Positions 28,372-36,482 of a stretch of 64,000 nucleotides of DNA are shown in pieces. The position numbers were made by a program, and so were the translations under genes. Each line of letters begins with the position of its first letter. The stretch's first letter is position 1. The notes below the pieces were generated by a model. That model had not been told where the DNA came from, did not search any database, and saw nothing but the letters and a program-made list of their open reading frames with translations. The DNA is from Reyranella sp. Lineage in GTDB: Bacteria; Pseudomonadota; Alphaproteobacteria; Reyranellales; Reyranellaceae. The stretch covers positions 1-64,000 of the forward strand of contig JAIEOV010000051.1 in the NCBI GenBank assembly GCA_019750135.1. The letters are read 5' to 3'.

Positions 28372-30246
28372 ATGTCGGACTCGACGACCAACAGGCGGCT
28401 GGCGACCATCCTGGTCGCCGACGTCGACGGCTACAGCCGCCTGATGCGCGCCGACGAGGAGCGCACGCTGGGCGACCTGCGCGCGCATCTCGCCGAGCTG
28501 GTGGCGCCGGTCGTCGAGCGCTTCCACGGCCGCATCGTCAAGACCGTGGGCGACGGCGTGCTGGTCGAGTTCGGCAGCGCCATCGAGGCGGTGCGCTCGG
28601 CGGTCGAGCTGCAGCGCGGCATGGTCGAGCGCAACCAGGGCACGCCGCCCGATCGTCGCCAGGCCTTCCGCATCGGACTGCATCTCGGCGACATCATCGT
28701 TTCCGACGACGACGTGTTCGGCGACACGGTCAATGTGGCGTCGCGGCTGGAGGGGTTGGCTGAGCCCGGCTCGATCGTGCTGTCGGCCAGCGTCTACGAG
28801 CAGGTGCGCGACAAGCTCGCCCTGCCGTTCCGCGCCCAGGGGTCGCGCGCGCTGAAGAACATCGATCGCCCGATCCAGGTCTGGTCTCTCGATACGGCGG
28901 CCCTGTCGGGCGATGGCGCCAGGCCTCCGGGCACGAGGGTTCCGGTGCGTCGTCTGGCGATCGCCGGTGCCGCCGTCGCGCTGGCGCTGGCCATCGGGGG
29001 CGGGCTGGCCTGGGTCGTCGATCGCGGACTGTTGGACAATGCCACCGCGATCACGCGGCCGCCGGCCGAGACGGGCCTCTCCGTCGCCGTCCTGATGTTC
29101 ACCAACCAGAGCGGCGATGCCGCCCAGGACTATTTCTCCGACGGCCTCACCGAGGACATCACCCGCGCGCTCGGCCGCTTCAAGGAGCTGACGGTGATCT
29201 CCTACAACGCCGTCCTGCCGTTCCGGAACAAGGAGCTGCCGCTCGCCGAGATCGGCCGGGCGCTGAACGCGCGTTACATCGTGAGCGGCAGCGTGCGCCG
29301 CATGGGCCAGCGCGTGCGGGTCACGGTGCAGCTCAGCGACGCGACGAACAGCACGCAGCTCTGGTCGGAACAGTACGACGACGAGCTGAGCGACATCTTC
29401 GCCGTGCAGGAGCGCATCGCCCACCGCGTCGCCGGCACCTTGGCCTCGAGCCTGCAGCAGATCGCGCTGCAGCGGGCGCTGCGCAAGCCGACCGACAATC
29501 TCGATGCCTACGACATGCTGCTCCGCGCCCGCGCGCTCGGCGCCGATCCGACGCGCACGGCCAATCGCATGGCGCGCGAGATGCTGGAACGGGTGACGCA
29601 GATGGCGCCGGGCTACGCCGATGCCTATGCCGAGCTGGCCGATATCTATTTCCAGCGCGCGACCTTCGGCTGGTCGGAGTTCGCCCAGCAGGACGTCGAG
29701 ACTGCGATCCGGCTGGCCCAGAAGGCGCTCGAGATCGACCCGGACAGCGTGCTCGCCCACAGCGTGCTGGCGCGCGCCTACACCTCGGTCCTGAAGTACG
29801 ACCTGGGGCTGGCGGAATCGGAGCGCGCGCTGCAGCTCAATCCCAGCGATGCCGAGGTCATGCTCGCCCGCGCCGCCGTGCTGCTGTGGACCGGCCGCAT
29901 CGACCACTCGATCGCGACGGCCGAGGCGGCCATGCGCCTCAATGTCAGCATCGGCCCGGAGGCCGCGCTCAATCTCGGCCTCGCCTATCTGCTGGCGCGT
30001 CGATACACCGACGCCGTGCGCCTGCTCGAGGCGCAGCGAACGCGCTATCCGTCGTATCCGCTGCTCGATCTTCCCTTGGCGGCGGCCTACGCCGAGCTCG
30101 GCCGCACGACCGATGCCCAGGAGGCTGTCGACCAAGCCAGGCTCAAGAACCCGCATTTCGACCTGGCAAGCTTCGGCTCGCGCTTCCAGGACCCGGCCCT
30201 GCAACGCCGCGTCGAGGAAAGCCTGCGCAAGGCGGGGGTGAATTAG
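28372..30246 (+). CDS. class III adenylate cyclase with TolB-like and TPR domains
   Basis: A 624-residue protein. The catalytic CHD domain is at about 8-170: metal-binding Asp in LVADVDGYSRLM and VGDGVLVEF, and FGDTVNVASRLEG with the transition-state Asn/Arg. One membrane segment lies near 200-220 (A-I-A-G-A-A-V-A-L-A-L-A-I-G-G-G). A TolB-N-like domain spans about 238-350 (AVLMFTNQSGDAAQDYFSDG, GSVRRMGQRVRVTVQL). The rest is TPR helices to the end. This architecture is common in Bradyrhizobium and related bacteria. It makes cAMP in response to an unknown signal. CGGAGG precedes the ATG. Confidence 0.9.
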   Translation: MSDSTTNRRLATILVADVDGYSRLMRADEERTLGDLRAHLAELVAPVVERFHGRIVKTVGDGVLVEFGSAIEAVRSAVELQRGMVERNQGTPPDRRQAFRIGLHLGDIIVSDDDVFGDTVNVASRLEGLAEPGSIVLSASVYEQVRDKLALPFRAQGSRALKNIDRPIQVWSLDTAALSGDGARPPGTRVPVRRLAIAGAAVALALAIGGGLAWVVDRGLLDNATAITRPPAETGLSVAVLMFTNQSGDAAQDYFSDGLTEDITRALGRFKELTVISYNAVLPFRNKELPLAEIGRALNARYIVSGSVRRMGQRVRVTVQLSDATNSTQLWSEQYDDELSDIFAVQERIAHRVAGTLASSLQQIALQRALRKPTDNLDAYDMLLRARALGADPTRTANRMAREMLERVTQMAPGYADAYAELADIYFQRATFGWSEFAQQDVETAIRLAQKALEIDPDSVLAHSVLARAYTSVLKYDLGLAESERALQLNPSDAEVMLARAAVLLWTGRIDHSIATAEAAMRLNVSIGPEAALNLGLAYLLARRYTDAVRLLEAQRTRYPSYPLLDLPLAAAYAELGRTTDAQEAVDQARLKNPHFDLASFGSRFQDPALQRRVEESLRKAGVN

Positions 30247-30253
30247 CGGAAAA

Positions 30254-30742
30254 CTACTGACCCGGCGAGTCCTTCAGCGTCTTCCAGTTCGCCGCCGCCT
30301 TCAGCGCCGCCGTCTGCGCATCTTTGCGGAAGCGCTCGGCACCAGCGGTGCCGGCGAAGACGTAGAGCTTCTCGCCGATGATCACCCACACCGTCGGATC
30401 GGATTCGCGGCGCTGGCCGTTGGCCATGTTGTTGGCGCAGTTGCCGCCGAACTGCGGCGCGTACTTCTCCGGGTCGGCCTTGAACATGTCGCGATGGCGC
30501 GCATTGGCGAAGAAGTAGCGCACGCCGTCGTAGACGTAGTCGTACTCGGCGACGCCTGGCGTCGGCGTCCCCAGCGTGAAGTAGGCCACGGGATCGTAGC
30601 CCTTGAGGGCGATGCGCTCGGTCGCCGGCGGATTGGTCTGCGCGACGGCGCGGACCTCGGCCATCACCTTGAGCGATCCGGCGAGGCTGCCGACGACGGC
30701 GACGCCCGCCACCAGCTTCAGGACATTGCGGCGTGTGGACAT
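30254..30742 (-). CDS. exported YHS-domain protein
   Basis: A 162-residue protein with a twin-arginine-like leader (S-T-R-R-N-V-L-K-L, then a hydrophobic stretch), so probably Tat-exported. The core is a YHS-type domain: ALKGYDPVAYFTLG, then Y-D-G-V-R-Y-F-F-A-N-A-R-H-R-D-M-F-K-A-D-P-E-K-Y-A-P. YHS domains are often found with metal-handling proteins. I chose the ATG at 30742 over the upstream one (30775), because the leader would otherwise be buried. It converges with the cyclase gene. Confidence 0.85.
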   Translation of the reverse strand: MSTRRNVLKLVAGVAVVGSLAGSLKVMAEVRAVAQTNPPATERIALKGYDPVAYFTLGTPTPGVAEYDYVYDGVRYFFANARHRDMFKADPEKYAPQFGGNCANNMANGQRRESDPTVWVIIGEKLYVFAGTAGAERFRKDAQTAALKAAANWKTLKDSPGQ

Positions 30743-30911
30743 GACCAAAATACTCCAACGCTGACCCGGCACCACCCAGACCCGCCAGCTGTCTCTGCGA
30801 CTTGGTCTCGAAATGGGGCGGGACCACGGCGGCGTATGAATAGCCGTTCAACTCTCTGTCAGTGGGTGTTCATCCTGTGGAATTGGCCTAGGGTCTCGAT
30901 GGGAGGCTGAA

Positions 30912-31463
30912 ATGATCGCTCGGTTGCTTCTGCCTGCTTCCAGCCTGGTGCTTGTTGCGACGGCGATGGCGCAACAGCCCGACGAGGCTCGATCGGTCGC
31001 GCTGTTCCGCGAGGCCGGCAAGGTGCTTCAGCATCCGCGCTGCCTCAACTGCCATCCGGCCGGCGAGCGGCCGACCCAGACGGACCGCATGACGCCGCAC
31101 ATGCCGTTCGTGGTGCGCGGCGCCGACGGCCATGGTCCGGCAGGCCTGCCGTGCACGACCTGCCATCGGGCGGCGAACTATGCGGAGTCGGGCGTGCCCG
31201 GCAATCCGAAGTGGCATCTCGCGCCGACCTCGATGGCATGGGCCGGCAAGTCGCTCGGCGAGATCTGTCGGCAGATCAAGGATCCGGCACGCAACGGCGG
31301 GCTCGACAGGGCGAAGCTCCTGGATCACATGGCCGGCGACCCGCTGGTCGGCTGGGCCTGGACCCCCGGCGGCAAGCGCACTCCCGCGCCCGGCACCCAG
31401 GCCGAGTTCGGCGCCACCCTGCGCGAGTGGAACAGGACCGGCGCATTCTGTCCGCCGGATTAG
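30912..31463 (+). CDS. periplasmic diheme cytochrome c-like protein
   Basis: Exported 183-residue protein. The signal peptide ends A-M-A-Q. Two CXXCH heme-binding motifs are present: C-L-N-C-H (about residue 45) and C-T-T-C-H (about 82). There are further His and Met candidates for axial ligands (H-M-P-F, W-H-L-A-P-T-S-M-A-W). Similar proteins are sometimes annotated as 'isoquinoline 1-oxidoreductase subunit', but no molybdenum subunits lie nearby, so I keep the general call. It is divergent from the YHS gene and ends at a strong hairpin. Confidence 0.85.
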   Translation: MIARLLLPASSLVLVATAMAQQPDEARSVALFREAGKVLQHPRCLNCHPAGERPTQTDRMTPHMPFVVRGADGHGPAGLPCTTCHRAANYAESGVPGNPKWHLAPTSMAWAGKSLGEICRQIKDPARNGGLDRAKLLDHMAGDPLVGWAWTPGGKRTPAPGTQAEFGATLREWNRTGAFCPPD

Positions 31464-31495
31464 CCGGAGCGCGGACCTGGAGGTCCGCGCTCCGG
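31464..31495. terminator. bidirectional hairpin terminator, 15-bp perfect stem
   Basis: The 15 bases at 31464-31478 (CCGGAGCGCGGACCT) are perfectly complementary to 31481-31495, leaving two unpaired bases. It fills the gap between two convergent genes, the diheme cytochrome and the antiporter. There is no long T-run on either side, but position and stability argue for a shared terminator. Confidence 0.7.
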
Positions 31496-31498
31496 AGA

Positions 31499-33157
31499 TC
31501 AGTTCTTCCCCTGCGCGCGTTCGAGCATGCGGTCGGCGATCTCGGATTCGCCCAGCACGACCAGGTTGGCGCCGAGCTTGTTCAGGTGATCGACCGCGGC
31601 GTTCGAATGGGCGCGCGCCAGGATGTCGAGCGTCGGATTGGCGGAGCGCGCCTGCTGGACGGCCTGGCCCGCCTCGAACGGTTCAGGGATGGTGACGAAC
31701 AGCCGGCGCGCCGCAGCGACGTTGGCGGCGGCGAGGATCGCGGGATCGGCGGCGTTGCCCATGATCACTTCGGCGCCGGCGAGGCGGGCCTTCTCGCCGC
31801 CCTCGTCGCTGGTCTCGATCACCAGCATCTTGCCCTCCTGGGCGAGCGCCTTGCCGATCAGCGAGCCGACGCGGCCAAAGCCGATCAGGACGTCGTGGCC
31901 GCTGAGACCGGTCGGCTGAAGCGTGCCGACCGGTTCGACCGGCGCCGTGCTGCCGACCGGCGCGGTGACGGGCTGTCCGCGCCTCAGCCGCTCCATCGCG
32001 AAGAAGGCCAGCGGATTGATAACGATCGAGATGATGGCGCCCGCGAGCACGAGGTCGCGCGCCTCCTTCGGCACCATCTTCAGCTCCATGCCGAGGCCGA
32101 TCAGGATGAAGGAGAACTCGCCGATTTGGGCGAGACTCGCCGCGATGGTGAGCGCGGTCGAGTTGGAATGGCGGAAGGCGCGCACGATCAGATAGGCCGC
32201 AAGCGATTTGCCGATGACGATGATGGCGACGGTGCCGAGCAGGGCGAGAGGCGCCTCGACGAACACCATCGGGTTCAGCAGCATCCCGACCGAAACGAAG
32301 AACAGCACGGCGAAGGCGTCGCGCAGTGGCATCGCCTCCTCGGTGGCCTGCTGGCTGAGATAGCTCTCGCCCATCACCATGCCGGCGAAGAAGGCGCCGA
32401 GCGCAAATGACACGCCGAACAGCTTGGCCGCGCCGAAGGCGACGCCGAGCGCAATGGCATAGACGGCGAGCCGGAACAGCTCGCGCGAGCCGGTGTGCGC
32501 GGTGTGATGCATCAGCCAGGGGATCACGCGCCGGCCGACGATCAGCATGATCGCCACGAACACCGACACCTTGGCCAGGGTGATCAGGAGATAGAAGACA
32601 ATGCGCGTGGCGGGAACGCCGTCGCCGGCCGTCACGGTGGCGAGCGCCGGCAGCAGCACCAGCGCCAGCACCATGGCGAGGTCCTCGACCACCAGCCAGC
32701 CCACGGCGATGCGTCCGCGCGCCGTCTCGAGGATGCGATTGTCCTGCAGGGCGCGTATCAGCACGACCGTGCTGGCGACTGACAAGGCGAGGCCGAAGAC
32801 GAAGCCCGCCATGGGCGACCAGCCCAGCGCCCAGGAGAGGCCGGCGCCCATCAGCGTGGCGACGGCAATCTGGCCGACCGCGCCCGGCACGGCGATGCGG
32901 GCGACCGACAGCAGGTCCTTGAGGGAGAAATGCAGCCCGACGCCGAACATCAGCAGGATGACGCCGATCTCGGCCAGCTCGGCGGCGAGGGCCGGGTCGG
33001 CCTCGAAGCCCGGCGTATAAGGCCCGACCATGACGCCTGCCAGCAGATAGCCGACCAGCGGCTGGATGCGCAGGCGGTGGGCGATCAGCCCGAAGACGAA
33101 AGCGAGCATCAGACCCGCGGCTATGGTGGCGATCAGCGGTGTCTGATGTTCAGGCAT
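31499..33157 (-). CDS. Kef/YbaL-type monovalent cation:proton antiporter (CPA2) with TrkA-N domain
   Basis: A 552-residue inner-membrane protein. About twelve membrane segments make up the Na+/H+-exchanger domain (P-L-V-G-Y-L-L-A-G-V-M-V-G-P early; F-A-L-G-A-F-F-A-G-M-V-M-G-E-S-Y later). The C-terminal cytoplasmic Rossmann fold is at about residues 415-540 (VLIGFGRVGSLIGKALAQEG). That places it in the YbaL/KefB-like group of proton-coupled K+ exporters regulated by nucleotide or glutathione. The ATG at 33157 follows GAGA and begins directly with the first membrane helix; an upstream extension of 78 codons is not credible. Confidence 0.9.
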   Translation of the reverse strand: MPEHQTPLIATIAAGLMLAFVFGLIAHRLRIQPLVGYLLAGVMVGPYTPGFEADPALAAELAEIGVILLMFGVGLHFSLKDLLSVARIAVPGAVGQIAVATLMGAGLSWALGWSPMAGFVFGLALSVASTVVLIRALQDNRILETARGRIAVGWLVVEDLAMVLALVLLPALATVTAGDGVPATRIVFYLLITLAKVSVFVAIMLIVGRRVIPWLMHHTAHTGSRELFRLAVYAIALGVAFGAAKLFGVSFALGAFFAGMVMGESYLSQQATEEAMPLRDAFAVLFFVSVGMLLNPMVFVEAPLALLGTVAIIVIGKSLAAYLIVRAFRHSNSTALTIAASLAQIGEFSFILIGLGMELKMVPKEARDLVLAGAIISIVINPLAFFAMERLRRGQPVTAPVGSTAPVEPVGTLQPTGLSGHDVLIGFGRVGSLIGKALAQEGKMLVIETSDEGGEKARLAGAEVIMGNAADPAILAAANVAAARRLFVTIPEPFEAGQAVQQARSANPTLDILARAHSNAAVDHLNKLGANLVVLGESEIADRMLERAQGKN

Positions 33158-33260
33158 TCGCCATTTCTCTCCGCGGTTGGTTGCCGATTCATTGGATTTG
33201 GCGTGGCGTCGCCGACATTGCAATCTTCTCGTCGACGATTGGGGAAGAAGGGGCGTGGAA

Positions 33261-34232
33261 ATGAGACGCAGGGAACTTTTGGGTGCGGGCCTCGCCGGCG
33301 CCGCTGCGGCGGTGACGGGGATGCCTGCCGTGGCGCAGAATTTTCCCAGCAAGCCCGTCCGCTGGATCGTGCCGTTCGCCCCCGCGGGCAACTACGACGT
33401 CACGTCGCGCATCGTAGCCGAGGCCATGTCCCGGCGCCTGGGGCAGACCGTGGTGGTCGATAATCGTCCCGGCGCCGGCGGAGTCGTCGGCCTCGATGCA
33501 GCGGCAGCGGCACCGGCCGACGGCTACACCGTCGTCATGGCCAGCTTCAGCGTCCTGGGGATCGCGCCCTACATGGCGGGCAAGGCCTCGATGGTGCCGC
33601 TGTTCGCACCGATCAGCCTGCTCACCACCGTGCCGACCTTGATCGTGACCCGCACCGACAGCCGCTTCGCCGACATGAAGGCCGTGCTCGCCGAGGCCAA
33701 GGCGAAGCCCGGCACGGTCAGCATCGGCCATTCCGGCAACGGCACCATCAATCACGTCGCCGACCTGCAGCTGCAGGCGAGCGAGAACGTGAAGTTCAAC
33801 ATCATCCCCTACAGAGGGTCGGGCCCCGGCCTGGCCGACCTGATGGCGGGCCAGATCGACCTCTACACCGACCAGCTGACGACCTCGTTGCCGCTGATCC
33901 GGACCGGCAAGATCCGGCCGCTCTTGATCCTGGGGCCCGATCGCATCTCCCAGTTGCCCGATGTGCCGGGCCTGAAGGACATCGGCATCAAGCCGTTCGA
34001 CGGCAGCACGACCGCAGGCGTGCTGGCGCGCGCCGAGACGCCGCCGGCGGCGCTCGACGTGCTGAACGCCGCGGTGGTCGCGGCGCTCAACGACGACGAG
34101 GTGAAGCGCAAGCTGGTCGATCTCGGCGCCGAGGTGCGGCCGACCACTCGGGCGGATTTCGCAGCGCACCTGAAGGAGATGGAAGCCGTCGTTGCCGAAC
34201 TTGTGAAGTCGGGCCTGTTGAAGCCGGAGTGA
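33261..34232 (+). CDS. Bug-family (TTT) periplasmic receptor
   Basis: A 323-residue solute receptor. The Tat-like leader starts M-R-R-R-E-L-L-G and ends A-V-A-Q. Then N-F-P-S-K-P-V-R-W-I-V-P-F-A-P-A-G-N-Y-D, the N-R-P-G-A-G-G-V-V-G loop, and IPYRGSGPGLADLMAGQIDL. No membrane partners lie next to it. Its stop codon overlaps the start of a small lipoprotein gene (TGATG), which suggests a transcript continuing into the three mini-lipoproteins. It diverges from the antiporter. The ligand is unknown. Confidence 0.88.
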   Translation: MRRRELLGAGLAGAAAAVTGMPAVAQNFPSKPVRWIVPFAPAGNYDVTSRIVAEAMSRRLGQTVVVDNRPGAGGVVGLDAAAAAPADGYTVVMASFSVLGIAPYMAGKASMVPLFAPISLLTTVPTLIVTRTDSRFADMKAVLAEAKAKPGTVSIGHSGNGTINHVADLQLQASENVKFNIIPYRGSGPGLADLMAGQIDLYTDQLTTSLPLIRTGKIRPLLILGPDRISQLPDVPGLKDIGIKPFDGSTTAGVLARAETPPAALDVLNAAVVAALNDDEVKRKLVDLGAEVRPTTRADFAAHLKEMEAVVAELVKSGLLKPE

Positions 34233-34426
34233 TGCGGGCGCATGTCAACGGCATGACACGCTTTCGCTTGGTTCTGGCCGGGATTCTCATGGCGGCGTTG
34301 ACGGTGGGTTGTACCTCGACCGGCACGACGACCGGCGGTGCCGGCAATTCACCGAGGGGCAGCCGCGGCGGTGGCTGGGAGAATTTCCGCGCCGAGCTGC
34401 CGGTGATGCCAGGGTCGATGACTTGA
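34232..34426 (+). CDS. mini-lipoprotein 1
   Basis: A 64-residue predicted lipoprotein. A hydrophobic leader (V-L-A-G-I-L-M-A-A-L) is followed by lipobox L-T-V-G-C, then a Gly/Ser/Thr-rich linker and a conserved tail GGGWENFRAELP. The start is either ATG 34232, which overlaps the preceding stop (TGATG), or the in-frame ATG 34253, which gives a 20-residue leader. It is the first of three overlapping genes with related sequence. Confidence 0.65.
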   Translation: MRAHVNGMTRFRLVLAGILMAALTVGCTSTGTTTGGAGNSPRGSRGGGWENFRAELPVMPGSMT

Positions 34427-34566
34427 GGATCGCACTCGCGATTTGGATTGTCGTGGCCGTTGCCGGATGCTCGGACGTGCCCAAGGACGGCCGCTATCAG
34501 ACCGGCGGCGCTTGGGACAATTTCCGCGCCGCGGCGCCCGAGGTTCTGACGCAGCGCTCGACATGA
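34423..34566 (+). CDS. mini-lipoprotein 2 (TTG start)
   Basis: A 47-residue predicted lipoprotein whose TTG start (34423) overlaps the stop of gene 1 by three bases. The leader is M-R-I-A-L-A-I-W-I-V-V-A, lipobox V-A-G-C, then PKDGRYQTGGAWDNFRA. The W-x-N-F-R-A core matches gene 1, and the D-x-R-Y-Q-T core matches gene 3. This hybrid pattern is the best evidence that all three are paralogues. Confidence 0.65.
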   Translation: MRIALAIWIVVAVAGCSDVPKDGRYQTGGAWDNFRAAAPEVLTQRST

Positions 34567-34691
34567 TCGTCCGGAAGATCGCAATCGTCATCGTGTTGAT
34601 TGGCACGATGCTGGTTGCCGGATGCCAGGGCATCCCTCAGGACGACCGCTACCAGACCCACGACGGCGGCCGCAGCAATACGCGCGCCTGA
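34563..34691 (+). CDS. mini-lipoprotein 3
   Basis: A 42-residue predicted lipoprotein. The ATG at 34563 overlaps the gene 2 stop by four bases (ATGA). A strongly hydrophobic leader (A-I-V-I-V-L-I-G-T-M-L) precedes lipobox L-V-A-G-C, then IPQDDRYQTHDGG. The mature peptide is only about 23 residues. No function is known to me. The size and lipobox resemble entericidin-class peptides, but the sequence does not. Confidence 0.65.
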   Translation: MIVRKIAIVIVLIGTMLVAGCQGIPQDDRYQTHDGGRSNTRA

Positions 34692-34695
34692 CGGC

Positions 34696-35295
34696 AGCTA
34701 CAGCCACAGCGGAATGATCGACAGCGCGGCTAAGTCCAGCGAGCATCAGATTGACGATCCGCCACTGCCTGGCGCTGCGCAACCTGTTGCCGAGCATGAC
34801 GCCACCGGTGCACCAGAACAGCGTTGCCGATATTGCGGCGACGGCGAAGACAGCACCGAGGACGAGGGCCAGCATCATCGCGTTGGGTATGACCTGCACA
34901 TAGGCGGCCGATGCCGCGATCGCCATGCTCCAGGCCTTGGGGTTCGCCAGCAGCACCGCCATGCCGGCGCCGAAGCCTGCGGGCGACTTCAGCAGGCCCG
35001 GCCCATCGCCCGCTGGAGCGATGCGACTGACTTCCAGCAGAGCCAGATCAGGTAGGCCGAGCCGAGCACTTTCACGACGAGATGAAGGGACGGCACGGCC
35101 TGCAGCAACACGATCAGGCCGGTGGAGGCCACGATCATCAGGAATGCCAGGCCGGCCGCGACGCCGGCCATCAAGGGGGACGGTGCGGCGAACGCCAAAG
35201 CTCGCACCCGAGGCGGCGGCCAGCAGCGTGCTGGACCCCGGCGTGAACGTTGTGGCGACGGCCAGGGCAACCATGGACAGGAGCGCCTCGACCAT
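34696..35295 (-). pseudogene. LysE/RhtB-family exporter, broken by frameshifts
   Basis: The gene spans about 200 codons, the normal family length, but needs three single-base corrections. Frame 1 codes the start (MVEALLSMVALAVATTFTPG, FGVRRTVPL). A one-base shift near 35174 is needed to read L-M-A-G-V-A-A-G-L through Y-L-I-W-L-C-W-K. A second shift near 35030 returns to frame 1 (LLANPKAWSMAIAASAAYV). A third near 34730 gives the last residues A-L-S-I-I-P-L-W-L and the TAG at 34696. The intact product would export amino acids. It sits 18 bp behind the tartrate dehydratase gene. Confidence 0.75.
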
Positions 35296-35313
35296 CGCCG
35301 TATCGCCGGGCCG

Positions 35314-36471
35314 CTACACGGCCTTCATGACCGACCAGAGGTCGGCCTTGCGCTCGAAGCCGATGCCCGGCGCGTCGGGCATCGCCACGCGGCCGTCGAC
35401 CACGGGGCAGTCGTCGGCGAAGCCGCCGAAGGGGGCGAAGACCTGCGGGTAGGATTCGTTGCCGCCGCACTGCAGGCCGACGGCGATGTTCAGCGCGAAC
35501 TGGTGGCCGCCGTGCGGCACGCAGCGTCGCGGCGACCAGCCGTGCGCCTTCAGCATGTCGATGGTGCGCAGGTACTCGACCAGCCCGTAGGACAGCGCCG
35601 GATCGTACTGCAGGATGTCGCGATCGGGCCTGAGGCCGCCGTGGCGCACCAGGTTGCGGGCGTCCTGCATGGAGAACAGGTTCTCGCCGGTGGCGAGCGG
35701 CGGAGCGTACTGGGTGGCCAGCGCGCCGTGCGCCAGGTAGTCGAGCGGATCGAGCGGCTCCTCGTACCAGCGCAGGCCGTAATCCTTGATCGCGTTGCCG
35801 AACTCAATCGCGGTCGGCAGGTCGAACTTGCCGTTGACGTCGACCGCCAGCCGATCGCCGGCGCCGACGATCTTCAGCACCGCCTCGATGCGCTTGATGT
35901 CGTCCGCGAGCGGCACGCCGCCCACCTTCATCTTCACGCAGGAATAGCCGAGGTCGAGATAGTGCTTCATCTCGTCCTGCAGCCCGTCGAGGTCCTTGCC
36001 AGGGTAGTAGTAGCCGCCGGCAGCATAGACCCACGCCTTGTCGTCGAATTTCCCGCCGTTGTAGCGGTCGGCCAGCAGCTTCCAGAGCGGCACGCGCTTG
36101 GCCTTGGCCACGGCGTCCCATAACGCCATGTCGAGCACGCCCACGGCGACCGATCGCTCGCCGTGGCCGCCCGGCTTCTCGTTGGCCATCATGGCCGCCC
36201 AGCACTTGGCGGGATCGATCAGTCCTTCTCCGTCGAGCAGCGACTCGGGCTTGGCCTGCTTCAGGCGCGGGATGAAGCGCTCGGCCAGAAGGCCCTTCTG
36301 GGCGTAGCGGCCGTTGGAGTTGAAGCCGTAGCCGATCACCTGCTTGCCCTCGACCTTGAGGTCGGTTTCGATCGCCACGACGCTCGCCGTCATCTGGCTG
36401 AAGTCGATATAGGCGTTGGCGATGTTCGAGCGGATCGGCGAGACGATGTCGCGGATGGCGACGATGCGCAT
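35314..36471 (-). CDS. tarD: D-tartrate dehydratase, enolase superfamily
   Basis: A 385-residue cytosolic enzyme of the mandelate racemase subgroup. It matches, as I recall it, the characterised Bradyrhizobium japonicum D-tartrate dehydratase along its length: GYGFNSNGRY, NEKPGGHGERSVAVG, AAGGYYYPGKDL, VKMKVGG (the K-x-K base), DVNGKFD and WYEEPLDPLDY (metal ligands), then SPRRCVPHGGHQ (His base) and GGNESYPQVF. It dehydrates D-tartrate to oxaloacetate. The ATG at 36471 follows AAGGAGAG. It lies 11 bp behind an MFS transporter gene, in line with uptake and breakdown of a hydroxy-dicarboxylate. Confidence 0.87.
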   Translation of the reverse strand: MRIVAIRDIVSPIRSNIANAYIDFSQMTASVVAIETDLKVEGKQVIGYGFNSNGRYAQKGLLAERFIPRLKQAKPESLLDGEGLIDPAKCWAAMMANEKPGGHGERSVAVGVLDMALWDAVAKAKRVPLWKLLADRYNGGKFDDKAWVYAAGGYYYPGKDLDGLQDEMKHYLDLGYSCVKMKVGGVPLADDIKRIEAVLKIVGAGDRLAVDVNGKFDLPTAIEFGNAIKDYGLRWYEEPLDPLDYLAHGALATQYAPPLATGENLFSMQDARNLVRHGGLRPDRDILQYDPALSYGLVEYLRTIDMLKAHGWSPRRCVPHGGHQFALNIAVGLQCGGNESYPQVFAPFGGFADDCPVVDGRVAMPDAPGIGFERKADLWSVMKAV

Positions 36472-36482
36472 GGACTCTCCTT

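Noticed and set aside
33158-33391. 78-codon extension of the antiporter
   Set aside because: It would run into the divergent Bug gene and adds unlikely Arg/Ser sequence. The ATG at 33157 starts at the first membrane helix.
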